Assembly: GCA_040902105.1 (NCBI GenBank)
Contig: JBBDXW010000015.1
Span: 62,001 to 126,000 of the forward strand
Length of the DNA: 64,000 nt
Reading direction: 5' to 3'
From: IDS-8 sp040902105
GTDB taxonomy: Bacteria; Pseudomonadota; Gammaproteobacteria; Steroidobacterales; Woeseiaceae
A program made the position numbers and the translations under genes. The first letter of the stretch is position 1, and the number at the start of each line of letters is the position of its first letter. The notes under the pieces were generated by a model, which had not been told where the DNA came from, did not search any database, and saw nothing but the letters and a program-made list of their open reading frames with translations. This document shows, piece by piece, positions 45,615 to 54,187 of the stretch.

Positions 45615-47093
45615 TTATTTGTTCTGGTCTGTCAGGGCTGTGTTGATTCTTGCGGCCAGTGCGGTCGCCTCCTGCCGTACACGCGCGGTGTCGATGGTCA
45701 GCATATCGCCGCCTTTCATCAGCACCTTGCCGTCTACGACGGTCGATGCCACGTCCTGCTCGTCGGCTACATATATAAGGTGAGAGATGACGTCGTAGGT
45801 CGGCACGAAGTGCACGTCGTCGAACGACACCTGTATCAGGTCCGCGCGCATGCCGGTCGCCAGTGAGCCGACGCTGTCGCCCAGCCCGATCGCCTCCGCG
45901 CCGCCGCTGGTCGCCATCTTGAGCACCGTGCTCGCGGACAGCACCGTCGGATCCATCCGGTCCACCTTCTGCAGAAACGCCGCCAGCCGCATTTCTTCCC
46001 ACATGTCGAGATCGTTGTTGCTGGCTGCGCCGTCGGTGCCGAGCCCCACGCGCACGCCCGCCCGCAGCATTTCCGTCACGGGTGATATGCCGGACGCGAT
46101 CTTCATGTTCGAGGTCGGGTTGTGAATGACGCCGACTTTGCGCACCGCGAGAATGGGAATCTCGTCCTCGGTCGGCCACACGACGTGTGCGCCAATTGTC
46201 GGTCCGTCGAAAAAGTCGATTGAGTTGAAAAACTCGATCGAGGTCATGCCGTAAGTTTTCTTCGAATACTCGAGCTCGTAGGGCGATTCGGACAGGTGAA
46301 TGCTGATCGGCGCGCCGGCTTCGTTCGCGGCCAGGCGCGTCGCTCTCAGTTGTTCCTCGTTCAGCGTGTAATTGGAATGCGGTCCGAAGATCGGCGTGAT
46401 GCGGCTGTTCTTTCCCTTCCAGCGGTTGATGAACTCCAGGCCTTTCGCGACGGAATCCTGCGCGCCCTCGGCATCCGGGCTGCGCTGGCCGATCACCGAC
46501 GCCGAGATCAGGGCACGCATGCCGCAGGACTCCACCACCGATGCGACCGCATCCGGGTAGTAATACATGTCGACGAACGTCGTCGTGCCGCCGCGGATCA
46601 TTTCCCAGCAGGCGAGTTCCGTGCCGATGCGCACGAATTCCGCGTCGACGAATTCCACTTCCGCCGGGAAGATGTAGTCGTTGAGCCAGGTCATCAGCTC
46701 GAGATCGTCGGCAACGCCGCGCAGCAACGTCATTGCCGCGTGTGAATGGCCGTTGATCAGGCCCGGCAGCACGACGTGGTTGTCGCCCTGCAGGCGTTCC
46801 TGCGCGGAGTATTGCGCGTCGATATCGTCGGCCGGCCCGATGGCGACGATAACGCCTTCGTCGATCGCCACTGCACCGCCCTCGATGACCGTCATCTGCT
46901 CGTCCATCGTGACGATGTATTTGCCTTCGACGATAAGGTCGATGGCTGTAAGGCCGCTCTCGTTGCCGGAGGTGCTCGCCGGTACCTCCGGTTGCGGTTC
47001 TTCGGCGGGGCGCGAGCAGGCCGCAAGCGCGAAGAGGGCGGCGAGATAAAAAACGCGATGAGCGAGCGCTGACGCGGGTCGGTTTTTATTCAT
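45615..47093 (-). CDS. Lipoprotein MTA/SAH-deaminase-like amidohydrolase
   Basis: 492 residues from ATG 47093. Lipobox LFALAAC near residue 20. The TRZ/ATZ-type amidohydrolase has PGLINGHSHAAMTLLRGVAD (H-x-H), GPHSNYTLNEEQL, ISIHLSESPYE, GAHVVWPTEDEI (His) and VGLGTDGAASNNDLDMWEEM (Asp). The family includes 5-methylthioadenosine/S-adenosylhomocysteine deaminase, normally cytoplasmic; a lipoprotein form is unusual. Divergent by 239 bp from a lipoprotein methyltransferase gene. Confidence 0.88.
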   Translation of the reverse strand: MNKNRPASALAHRVFYLAALFALAACSRPAEEPQPEVPASTSGNESGLTAIDLIVEGKYIVTMDEQMTVIEGGAVAIDEGVIVAIGPADDIDAQYSAQERLQGDNHVVLPGLINGHSHAAMTLLRGVADDLELMTWLNDYIFPAEVEFVDAEFVRIGTELACWEMIRGGTTTFVDMYYYPDAVASVVESCGMRALISASVIGQRSPDAEGAQDSVAKGLEFINRWKGKNSRITPIFGPHSNYTLNEEQLRATRLAANEAGAPISIHLSESPYELEYSKKTYGMTSIEFFNSIDFFDGPTIGAHVVWPTEDEIPILAVRKVGVIHNPTSNMKIASGISPVTEMLRAGVRVGLGTDGAASNNDLDMWEEMRLAAFLQKVDRMDPTVLSASTVLKMATSGGAEAIGLGDSVGSLATGMRADLIQVSFDDVHFVPTYDVISHLIYVADEQDVASTVVDGKVLMKGGDMLTIDTARVRQEATALAARINTALTDQNK

Positions 47094-47332
47094 GTAATGT
47101 CCTTTGAGCATTCGGCGTGCGCGGCACTCTCTTGTGTTCTCATTTCGGCGGCGCGCGGTGCCGAATCAGTCGTGTGTTCATTGTACCTGCTCGTGGTCCG
47201 CCAGACGGGATGGTGGGCCGGTTGCAATGGTCTCTACGACCATAAATGCGTACCATGGGGACTTCTCGTGTTCCCCGGCTAAGCCGCTCGTATCCGTGCG
47301 GGGCACGTATCCAGGCCAAAGGAGACAAGTCA
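47094..47332. promoter_or_regulatory. Divergent promoter region
   Basis: 239 bp between the deaminase-like and methyltransferase-like genes, both starting outward. An AGGAGA ribosome-binding site precedes the ATG at 47333. No clear operator found. Confidence 0.35.
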
Positions 47333-48256
47333 ATGAAAAAACTTTCTGCCCTGATTTTTGCTCTGGCGCTGTTGGGCTGTAATCCACCGCCGCCCACGGA
47401 CTCCGAACCGCCTGCCGCGGCCGATACCGCGCCTGCCCAACAACCGGCAAGAGACGCCGCGATTCCCGCGACCGGGCAGCTTGACGCCTTACTCGCGGAC
47501 AAGCCTGCGGAGTTCAAGGCGCGCTACAGGTACCGCCATCCCAAAGAGACCCTGGAGTTCTTCGGTATCGAGCCCGGCATGACCGTGGTCGAGGCCCTGC
47601 CCGGTGGCGGCTGGTATTCGCAGCTGCTGGTGCCGTACCTTGGCGCAGACGGTGGCCTGATCGGCGCCAACTACGCGGAGGACATGTGGCCGAAGTTCAA
47701 TCTCTTCGATCAGGAGTTCATCGACTCCATGAAGACCTGGACGACGGACTGGCCGCAGGAGGCCGAAGCGTGGCAGGGCGACAAGGGCGCGACCGTCGAG
47801 GCCTTCGAGTTTGGCTCGATGCCGGAGGCAATGGCGGGTCAGGCGGATGCCGTGTTGTTCATTCGGGCGATGCACAACCTCGCGCGTTTTGAAGGTGACG
47901 GCGGCTATTTGACGAAGGCTTTGGAAGATAGCCACCGCCTTCTGAAACCGGGCGGCATCGTCGGCGTGGTGCAGCACGAGGCCAGGCCCGACATGCCAGA
48001 CGAGTGGGCGAGCGGCGCGAACGGGTATCTCAAGAAGCAGTTCGTCATCGATCGCGTGACCGCGGCCGGGTTCGAGTATGTCGAGGAAAGCGACATCAAT
48101 CAGAATCCGAAAGACCAGCCCACCGAGGAGGACATCGTCTGGCGTCTGCCGCCGAGCTATCAGACCAGCGCCGACAATGCCGACCTGCGGGCGGAAATGG
48201 ACGCGATCGGCGAATCCAACCGGATGACGTTGAAGTTTCGAAAGGCGGGCGGTTAG
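47333..48256 (+). CDS. Lipoprotein predicted methyltransferase
   Basis: 307 residues from ATG 47333 with AGGAGA upstream. Lipoprotein signal ending A-L-L-G-C, then a Pro/Ala-rich linker. The class I methyltransferase fold has motif I MTVVEALPGGGWYSQLLVPY, IGANYAEDMWP, ADAVLFIRAMHNLARF, HRLLKPGGIVGVVQHEARPD and ITERVTAAGF-like IDRVTAAGFEYVEESDI. This resembles COG4798-type predicted methyltransferases, many of which carry signal peptides. How SAM would be supplied outside the cytoplasm is unknown. Confidence 0.8.
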   Translation: MKKLSALIFALALLGCNPPPPTDSEPPAAADTAPAQQPARDAAIPATGQLDALLADKPAEFKARYRYRHPKETLEFFGIEPGMTVVEALPGGGWYSQLLVPYLGADGGLIGANYAEDMWPKFNLFDQEFIDSMKTWTTDWPQEAEAWQGDKGATVEAFEFGSMPEAMAGQADAVLFIRAMHNLARFEGDGGYLTKALEDSHRLLKPGGIVGVVQHEARPDMPDEWASGANGYLKKQFVIDRVTAAGFEYVEESDINQNPKDQPTEEDIVWRLPPSYQTSADNADLRAEMDAIGESNRMTLKFRKAGG

Positions 48257-48280
48257 CGCTAAAAAGAGGACCGCTGAAAG

Positions 48281-48360
48281 GGGACAGTGACCTTATCTGG
48301 AAGAAAAGGTCACTGTCCCCTATTCCGGTCCGCATGATCCGGAGAAAAGGTCACTGTCCC
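48281..48360. repeat. RAYT-type REP hairpins, cluster 1
   Basis: GGGACAGTGACC..GGTCACTGTCCC hairpin at 48281-48320 plus a further AAAGGTCACTGTCCC unit at 48346-48360, directly after the methyltransferase gene; could act as its terminator. Confidence 0.85.
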
Positions 48361-48373
48361 TCTGGTCTGGCTG

Positions 48374-48766
48374 TCAGCCGCCGGCAACGGAAAAAACGAG
48401 TTGTCGATGAGCTCCTTCGGCTACGATGGCTGCTTCATCCAACGCGACGAGAACATAGAGAATGTTCAGTGCGACCAGACTTGTCGGTGCATGTTTTGTT
48501 CGGCGGGCGCGGGCGACCACGTCTTTCGCCGTCACCTTGCGATCCCTCGAGAACCTGTCCCGGACGTATTCAACAGCCGGCTTATCCACGATATTGAAGT
48601 ATCCGGATCCCGGCTTCGTCTCCGACAGGGCAAACGACAGCACGAAATAGCAAGTTTTGGCTTCGAAAACATAGTAAGTCTGTCGTACACCGCTAACCTC
48701 TCCCCGGAATTCAAGACCGGATTTAAGTCTCGCGATGTTTGTTCGCGCCTGGCGTTTTGTAACCAT
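48374..48766 (-). CDS. Uncharacterised small protein
   Basis: 130 residues from ATG 48766 (KRQARTNIARLKSGLEFRGE, GVRQTYYVFEAKTCYFVLSF, YVRDRFSRDRKVTAKDVVAR, LVALNILYVLVALDEAAIV). The composition is typical of a folded alpha/beta protein with a hydrophobic last helix, but I do not recognise the family. It stands alone between REP cluster 1 and a GyrI-like gene. Confidence 0.7.
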   Translation of the reverse strand: MVTKRQARTNIARLKSGLEFRGEVSGVRQTYYVFEAKTCYFVLSFALSETKPGSGYFNIVDKPAVEYVRDRFSRDRKVTAKDVVARARRTKHAPTSLVALNILYVLVALDEAAIVAEGAHRQLVFSVAGG

Positions 48767-49004
48767 TGCTTCGGGTTCCCGCTTGTTTGCAATCCGACCG
48801 GGGGTTCAGGAGATCCCCTGTGACCCTAACCCGGAATCGCGCAACCTGCCTCTCTCGGTAGGCGGCAAGTCACGATTCCCTATTATCCGCTGCGATTCAG
48901 ACACTTGTCGAATTCCATACCCCTCAAACGACCACCTGCAGGAACAGTAATCGACCAGAATCCGGTCGATGCCGGAATCACAGCCCCGCACCAGGAGACA
49001 TTCC

Positions 49005-49469
49005 ATGATTGACGAACCGAAGATCGCACAACTGGACGCCACGCCGACGGCGTACATACACCTCACCATCCCGCGCGACAAGATGCCGGAGGTGATGGGT
49101 CCCGCCGTCGAGGAGGTGATCTCAACTGTGGCCGGGCAGGGCGTGGAGGCTACCGGGGCGGTCTTCGCACACCACCTGAAGATGGACCCGAAAACGTTCG
49201 ACTTCGAGGTTGGTGTGCCCGTCTCGGCGCCGGTTGCCCCCTCGGGCCGGGTCGAGCCCGGCAAGCGCCCCGTGACCCGAGTGGCACAGACCGTCTACCA
49301 TGGCCCCTATGACGGGCTCCCGGGGACTTGGGGCAAATTTCATGACTGGCTTGAAAATTCCGGGCACAAATGGGCGCCCGACATATGGGAGTGCTACGTC
49401 GTGCACCCGGGCTCCGAACCCGACCCCGCCAACTGGCAGACGCAACTCAATCGCCCGCTGGCCGACTGA
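49005..49469 (+). CDS. GyrI-like small-molecule-binding domain protein
   Basis: 154 residues from ATG 49005, preceded by CAGGAG. Blocks: LDATPTAYIHLTIPRDKMPE, AVFAHHLKMDPKTFDFEVGV, RVAQTVYHGPYDGLPGTWGK, WECYVVHPGSEPDPANWQTQ. This is the GyrI/AraC-effector-binding fold with the Y-x-G-P-Y-D-x-L signature and no DNA-binding domain. Stand-alone members bind or degrade hydrophobic small molecules. Followed by a REP hairpin. Confidence 0.85.
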   Translation: MIDEPKIAQLDATPTAYIHLTIPRDKMPEVMGPAVEEVISTVAGQGVEATGAVFAHHLKMDPKTFDFEVGVPVSAPVAPSGRVEPGKRPVTRVAQTVYHGPYDGLPGTWGKFHDWLENSGHKWAPDIWECYVVHPGSEPDPANWQTQLNRPLAD

Positions 49470-49490
49470 CCTTATCGAGGGGCCTTCCCG

Positions 49491-49530
49491 GGGACAGTGA
49501 CCGTATCTCGAAGAAAAGGTCACTGTCCCC
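49491..49530. repeat. RAYT-type REP hairpin 2
   Basis: GGGGACAGTGACCG..GGTCACTGTCCCC, 14 bp upstream of the RAYT stop. Together with the hairpin at 50290 it brackets the RAYT gene. Confidence 0.88.
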
Positions 49531-49543
49531 TTTACTGGCGCTC

Positions 49544-50191
49544 CTAACGTCGTCCTGGCTTGCGGCGTCGCAGCCGCCTCCCCGTCAATTCTTCAAGCGT
49601 GTTGATAAACATCTCCCCTCCCGCCGGACGCCCGGTTCGGGTGCACTTTCGCAGGGTGTCGAACTCCACTCCAGTATCTTCCGACAGGTAACGGCGCCAG
49701 TCGGAAATTCGCTCGCGCATCGGGGCAATGCTGACAAGGCCATCCGGTTCATCGTTGAGGTGCGCGTGGACGCTCGACCAGCGCCAGTCCTCCGCATGCG
49801 TGCAAAGGCCGGCGCGTACCGGATTGAGTTCAACGTATCGAACGGTTGCGATCAGGTGCACTTCATCCATGACACACGAATGAAAGCGCTCTTGCCACAG
49901 GTGTCCCTGCCAGCCATGTCTTGCGTTGATCTGCCGCGCGTAACGATGATGAGTCACGCCGAGCATTTTCGCGAGGCTCTTTGGCTGCGACGGTACCGCA
50001 ACCAGGTGCACATGGTTCGGCATCAGGCAATACGCCCAGGTTTCGACACCGGCTTTGGCCTTGTGCTCGATGAGCAGCGCAATGTAGTTCAGGTAATCCG
50101 CTTCTTCAAAGAACGTTCGTTGCTTCCGGACTCCCCGCTGCGTGAGGTGGTGGGGATAGCCGGGAACTACAAGTCGCGCCATCCGTGGCAT
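49544..50191 (-). CDS. REP-associated tyrosine transposase (RAYT, TnpA-REP)
   Basis: 215 residues. Y1/HUH transposase: N-terminal MARLVVPGYPHHLTQRG, HUH motif PNHVHLVAVP (His60 and His62), GHLWQERFHSCVMDE, and RYVELNPVRAG with the probable nucleophile Tyr119. The basic C-terminus GRRLRRRKPGRR is typical. RAYTs nick REP sequences at their foot and are domesticated relatives of IS200/IS605. The gene is intact and flanked by its REP hairpins on both sides, with further hairpins scattered from 48.3 to 57.5 kb. Confidence 0.93.
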   Translation of the reverse strand: MPRMARLVVPGYPHHLTQRGVRKQRTFFEEADYLNYIALLIEHKAKAGVETWAYCLMPNHVHLVAVPSQPKSLAKMLGVTHHRYARQINARHGWQGHLWQERFHSCVMDEVHLIATVRYVELNPVRAGLCTHAEDWRWSSVHAHLNDEPDGLVSIAPMRERISDWRRYLSEDTGVEFDTLRKCTRTGRPAGGEMFINTLEELTGRRLRRRKPGRR

Positions 50192-50289
50192 GAGTTCACC
50201 CGCAGTTGTTCGATCGGTTGGCGCTAGTTTGCCACCTGGATACCGACGGCACAGACGTCAAATCTGTCCGTGTAGTTGAGTTAAACAAC

Positions 50290-50375
50290 GGGACAGTGAC
50301 CTTTTCTCCGAGATAGGGTCACTGTCCCACTTTGATGAGCCCCCTTTTTGACGGGACATAAGGCCACTGTCCCCG
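50290..50375. repeat. RAYT-type REP hairpins, cluster 3
   Basis: GGGACAGTGACC..GGTCACTGTCCC at 50290-50329 and a degraded unit (GGGACATAAGGCCACTGTCCCC) at 50353-50375, upstream of the RAYT start. Confidence 0.83.
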
Positions 50376-50381
50376 GAGCGC

Positions 50382-50640
50382 TATTCCGGATCGACGACGA
50401 CCATTCAGGGCACACCGAGCGGTCGTTCAGCTCCCGAAACTCGGCGAAAAAAACGTTTTGCCCAGCGGCATCTGGCCGTGCCGCCGTCGCTCAGCGCCTC
50501 AAACCAGCGGCCGGCCTCAACACTGTCACTGGCCGTGCGCGCCAGGTCGACTCCGTTAAAGGTCGCCGGCTACACCGACATGCCGTCGGACGCCAATCAC
50601 GACGCCATCACGACGGCATCGCCGATTTGCAGGGCCGGTG
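50382..50640 (-). pseudogene. VOC/PhnB-like gene remnant
   Basis: The minus strand reads LQIGDAVVMAS-stop, SDGMSV-stop, GVDLARTASDSVEAGRWFEA, LSDGGT and, after a frameshift, QMPLGKTFFSPSFG. The last segment, MVVVDPE, ends the remnant. These are the C-terminal blocks of PhnB-like VOC proteins (a bleomycin-resistance/3-demethylubiquinone-methyltransferase-like fold). At least two internal stops and one frameshift; it follows the decayed DUF4199 gene. Confidence 0.6.
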
Positions 50641-50642
50641 CC

Positions 50643-51114
50643 CTAGGACGACGCAGGTAATGACTTGTCGTTCCGAAGGACGGCCGCCGATATCAAAGTG
50701 ATCAAGAGGCCCACCGGGAAGATCTCGAGAAACGTCATTGGCAGACGAAAGAGCGGTTTGGCATATTGGCGCTTCATCGATTCCATGCTCTCGATCACCG
50801 CCCGCAGTTCGCGCGTAGTCCGTCATCGCGAGATAGATCTCCCACACCGCGACGTAGACGACGCCGGCCACGGCCGCGATGCCGAGCCCGAGGAGCATAG
50901 CGGTGCCGAAACGGATGACGCCGCCCAGTTGTCGATCGCGGTAGCGCCTGATGCCGACGAAAATCATGCTGAGCGCGATCAGCATGATGAGATAGCCGAG
51001 CCATTCCTGTGCGTGCAGCGTCTCCTCGCCGCCCGACAAAGCCAGCGCGAGAACTGCAGTGCCGATGACAACGAGCCCGGAGATGATGCCGTAGGTGAAA
51101 ATGATGCGCTTCGT
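50643..51114 (-). pseudogene. DUF4199 membrane protein with lost start and frameshift
   Basis: The first codon of the conserved part (KRIIFTYGIISGLVVIGTAV) is preceded by ACG at 51114 with an AGGA box in front: the expected ATG is mutated and no in-frame ATG/GTG precedes it before a stop. Two or three membrane helices follow (YLIMLIALSMIFVGIRRYRD, MLLGLGIAAVAGVVYVAVWE). Near ...MTDYA (about 50818) the frame shifts and the rest reads LRAVIESMESMKRQYAKPLF and FPVGLLITLISAAVLRND. It was the second gene after the LuxR regulator. Confidence 0.65.
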
Positions 51115-51232
51115 GGGTGTCCTTTAATGTCCGTGTGTTGTGCTACTTGCCCGGCAAACGGTACCGCCTCACCGGCACTTTGGCATCGTACGAACGGGTG
51201 ATTCTCGCGAAATCAGCTGAACGGTCGGGGGT

Positions 51233-51646
51233 TTACGCGATCCGACGCAGCGATTTCGCCTTGCTGATGGCCTGCGTGCGACGGGATACTGAAAGCTTCT
51301 CGTACAGATGAGCAAGATGCGTCTTGACGGTATTCGGCGACACGAACAGGCGCTCGGCTATTTCCCGGTGGCTCAGTCCGGCGGCCAGCAGCGTCAGCAC
51401 CTCATGTTCGCGATCGCTGACGCCCAGGTACCCGAGTGCCTGAGTGTTCTTCTCGAAAGGCGCCGGGGCCTCGCGGCGGGTGAGGTGGCGGCCGAGCCAC
51501 AGGCCGAAAACGGTAAAGGCCACGGTAATGAGCGCGATGTAGATTTCCGTCGAGAAGAGTCGCACCGTGTACTGGTACTCCAGCCAGCGCAGCGCAAAGG
51601 CGCCCGCGACGAGGCAGAGTCCGTAGATGGCCGTGGTCTTCCGCAT
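51233..51646 (-). CDS. Membrane-anchored LuxR-type regulator
   Basis: 137 residues from ATG 51646. Two N-terminal membrane helices (TTAIYGLCLVAGAFALRWLE and IYIALITVAFTVFGLWLG), then a linker and a LuxR/GerE helix-turn-helix (VSDREHEVLTLLAAGLSHRE, IAERLFVSPNTVKTHLAHLY, EKLSVSRRTQAISKAKSL). Such small membrane LuxR proteins are typically followed by a DUF4199 gene, as here, where the partner is decayed. Signal and targets unknown. Confidence 0.87.
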   Translation of the reverse strand: MRKTTAIYGLCLVAGAFALRWLEYQYTVRLFSTEIYIALITVAFTVFGLWLGRHLTRREAPAPFEKNTQALGYLGVSDREHEVLTLLAAGLSHREIAERLFVSPNTVKTHLAHLYEKLSVSRRTQAISKAKSLRRIA

Positions 51647-51715
51647 GGTCAAGCCGATCTCCCTGACAGTACGAGACTGTAATATTGAAGTTGCCAGGGC
51701 GGCAACCGGGGATCA

Positions 51716-51757
51716 GGGGGACAGTGACCTTATCTCCGAAAAAAGGTCACTGTCCCC
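51716..51757. repeat. RAYT-type REP hairpin 4
   Basis: GGGGGACAGTGACC..GGTCACTGTCCCC ends only 14 bp before the ATG of the phenylacetate-CoA ligase gene, so it lies in the 5' untranslated region or promoter of that operon. Confidence 0.88.
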
Positions 51758-51771
51758 ATTTTGAGGTGCGC

Positions 51772-53067
51772 ATGAGCCTCCACGATTACGTCCCCCAGCT
51801 CGACGATGCCGAACGACTGTCGCGAGGTGAGCTGCGGGCTTTGCAGTTGACGCGCATGAAGGCGACGCTTGAGCATGCGTACAGGAACGCGATGCATTAC
51901 CGGGCCGCGTTCGACGCCGCGGGCGTCAGTCCACGGGACCTCTGCGAGCTCGCAGACTTGGGAAGATTTCCCTTTACGATCAAGGACGACCTGCGCCGCG
52001 CCTATCCGTTCGGCTTTCTCGCGTGTCCGCGCGAACAGCTCGTCCGCATCCACGCATCGTCGGGTACGACCGGCAAGCCCACGGTTGTCGGCTACACGAA
52101 GCAGGACATCGAAACCTGGGCGAGCGTCGTCGCCCGATCGATTCGCGCCGCCGGCGGCCGGCCCGGGATGAAAGTCCACGTCGCCTACGGTTACGGACTT
52201 TTCACCGGCGGTCTCGGCGCGCACTACGGAGCGGAAATGCTGGGGTGCACCGTGATCCCGATGTCGGGCGGCCAGACCGAGAAACAGGTGCAGCTCATCT
52301 GCGACTTCGAACCGGACATCATCATGGTGACGCCGAGCTACATGCTGGCCATCCTCGACGAATTTCGCCGGCAGGGGCTCGATCCGCGGCAGGCCTCCCT
52401 GAAGATCGGCATCTTCGGCGCCGAACCGTGGACCAACGCAATGCGCGAGGAGATAGAGAGCGCCTTCGACATCGACGCGGTCGATATCTACGGCCTGTCC
52501 GAGGTGATTGGCCCCGGCGTCGCCAACGAGTGCGTCGAGACCAAGGACGGGCTGACGGTATGGGAAGACCATTTCTATCCGGAGATCATCGATCCGAATT
52601 CCGGCGAGGTCCTTCCCGACGGCGAGGTCGGCGAACTCGCATTCACGTCACTGACGAAGCAGGCCATGCCCATCATCCGCTATCGAACGAAAGACGTGAC
52701 GCGCATTCTTCCCGGCACCGCCCGAGTCATGCGGCGCATCGAGAGAATCTCCGGGCGCTGCGACGACATGCTGATCATTCGTGGTGTCAATGTCTTCCCA
52801 AGCCAGATCGAAGAGCAGATTCTTGCGGTGGACGGGCTCGCGCCGCACTACCAGCTGGAAGTATCGCGCCCGGGCCGCCTCGACGAACTGAAAGTGCTGG
52901 TCGAAGCACGCGAGGCGCCTGTCGATGCCAACGGCCTCAGTGCGCATACACTCGCAACTCGCATTAAGGATCGTGTCGGCGTGTCGGTAAACATCGAGAT
53001 CCTGGCGCCGGGGACGCTGCCCCGCTCGCTGGGAAAAGCAGTCAGGGTTCGCGATCTGCGGAATTAG
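51772..53067 (+). CDS. paaK: Phenylacetate-CoA ligase-like enzyme
   Basis: 431 residues from ATG 51772. PaaK-type adenylate-forming ligase: LGRFPFTIKDDLRRAYPFGF, HASSGTTGKPTVVGYTKQDI (A3), AYGYGLFTGGLGAHYGAEML, GAEPWTNAMREEIE, VDIYGLSEVIGPGVANEC, RYRTKDVTRILPGTARVMRR, GRCDDMLIIRGVNVFPSQIE. The C-terminal Lys region LPRSLGKAVRV closes it. It activates phenylacetate or a related aryl acid with CoA. No other paa genes are nearby; the ADA-type deaminase starts three bases after its stop. Confidence 0.9.
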   Translation: MSLHDYVPQLDDAERLSRGELRALQLTRMKATLEHAYRNAMHYRAAFDAAGVSPRDLCELADLGRFPFTIKDDLRRAYPFGFLACPREQLVRIHASSGTTGKPTVVGYTKQDIETWASVVARSIRAAGGRPGMKVHVAYGYGLFTGGLGAHYGAEMLGCTVIPMSGGQTEKQVQLICDFEPDIIMVTPSYMLAILDEFRRQGLDPRQASLKIGIFGAEPWTNAMREEIESAFDIDAVDIYGLSEVIGPGVANECVETKDGLTVWEDHFYPEIIDPNSGEVLPDGEVGELAFTSLTKQAMPIIRYRTKDVTRILPGTARVMRRIERISGRCDDMLIIRGVNVFPSQIEEQILAVDGLAPHYQLEVSRPGRLDELKVLVEAREAPVDANGLSAHTLATRIKDRVGVSVNIEILAPGTLPRSLGKAVRVRDLRN

Positions 53068-53070
53068 CTC

Positions 53071-54057
53071 GTGAATTACAAGAGCATTCCCAAAGTCGAA
53101 CTCCACTGCCACCTGGAAGCCTGCTTTCGGCCCCAGACCGTCATGGAAGTCGGCAAGACACTCGGACTCGACATTCCGCAGGATGCGGACGTTTTCCATC
53201 GTGAGTGGCTGCTTACCACCCCGCTCGAAAGCCTCGAAGTCGCGCTCGCCCGCTTCGTCGATATCCAGCGCATCTGGTGCGCCGAGGAAGTCATCGAGCG
53301 CATGACGTTCGAGGCTTGCGAAGATGCGGTGGAGCAGGGCACGCGTGTCATGGAGTTTCGTTACGCGCCGGATTTCATTGCACTCGGCAAACCGCATCTC
53401 GATCGGGAAAAGATTCATCGCGCCATCCTGCGTGGTATTCGGCGTGCGGAAGAACTCGATCTCGAAGTCGGCCTGATCGGCATCGTGCAGAAGACCTTGC
53501 CGATTGCCGATGCGGCACGGACCGTGGATTTCATCGTCGACTGCGCCGAAACGTTTATTGCCCTGGATTTCGCCGATAAGGACACGCACGAGCTCAAGGC
53601 GTATGCACCGATGGTCGACAAGGCGCGGGAGGCGGGACTGCATCTTACCGTGCATGCCGGCGAGGAGCCGGGGCCGCATTCGCCGTCACAGGTGCGCGAT
53701 GCGATCGAGATCCTCGGCGCCGAACGTATCGGGCACGGCATTCATATTGTTGACGACCCTGACGTGATTGAACTGGTGCGGGAGAACAACGTGGTACTCG
53801 AGGTTTGTCCAACCAGCAACTGGTTGTGCAACTCCGTACCGTCGACACGCGAGCATCCGATACGGCGGCTGATTGAGGCCGGTGTGCAGGTGACGATTAA
53901 TTCGGACGACCCTGGCCTGTTCGGAATCGATTTATGCCACGAGTATGAAGTGCTGCACCGCGAGCACGGGTTTACGCGGGACGAATTTGATCGGTGCAAC
54001 GCGATCGCGGCGGCGCACAGTTTTTTGCGGCGAGCTTTACAAGAAAGGGGACAGTGA
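53071..54057 (+). CDS. ADA-family adenosine/adenine deaminase
   Basis: 328 residues from GTG 53071. ADA-type metal hydrolase: VELHCHLEACFRPQTV (H12 and H14), VHAGEEPGPHSPSQVRDAI (His and catalytic Glu), ERIGHGIHIVDD (His), VCPTSNWLCNSV and NSDDPGLFG (Asp). The H-x-H-L-E form, not H-L-D-G, resembles the adenine-deaminase-like branch, so adenosine versus adenine is open. The last codons (Q-E-R-G-Q) and the stop TGA are part of a REP unit. Operon with the ligase is likely. Confidence 0.87.
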   Translation: MNYKSIPKVELHCHLEACFRPQTVMEVGKTLGLDIPQDADVFHREWLLTTPLESLEVALARFVDIQRIWCAEEVIERMTFEACEDAVEQGTRVMEFRYAPDFIALGKPHLDREKIHRAILRGIRRAEELDLEVGLIGIVQKTLPIADAARTVDFIVDCAETFIALDFADKDTHELKAYAPMVDKAREAGLHLTVHAGEEPGPHSPSQVRDAIEILGAERIGHGIHIVDDPDVIELVRENNVVLEVCPTSNWLCNSVPSTREHPIRRLIEAGVQVTINSDDPGLFGIDLCHEYEVLHREHGFTRDEFDRCNAIAAAHSFLRRALQERGQ

Positions 54058-54160
54058 CCTTTTACAAGAACGGGGGCGAAAAGGGGACAGTGACCTTATT
54101 ATTAAGGTCGGACGGAAAGGGGACAGTGACCTTATTCTGGAGTTAAGGTCACTGTCCCCC
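54046..54160. repeat. RAYT-type REP hairpins, cluster 5
   Basis: Three direct GGGGACAGTGACCTT units (about 54047, 54083, 54119) and one inverted AAGGTCACTGTCCCC (54145-54160). The first unit overlaps the end of the deaminase gene and supplies its stop codon. Confidence 0.85.
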
Positions 54161-54187
54161 TGGAGCGGTCCCCCTGGAGCCGAGCGT

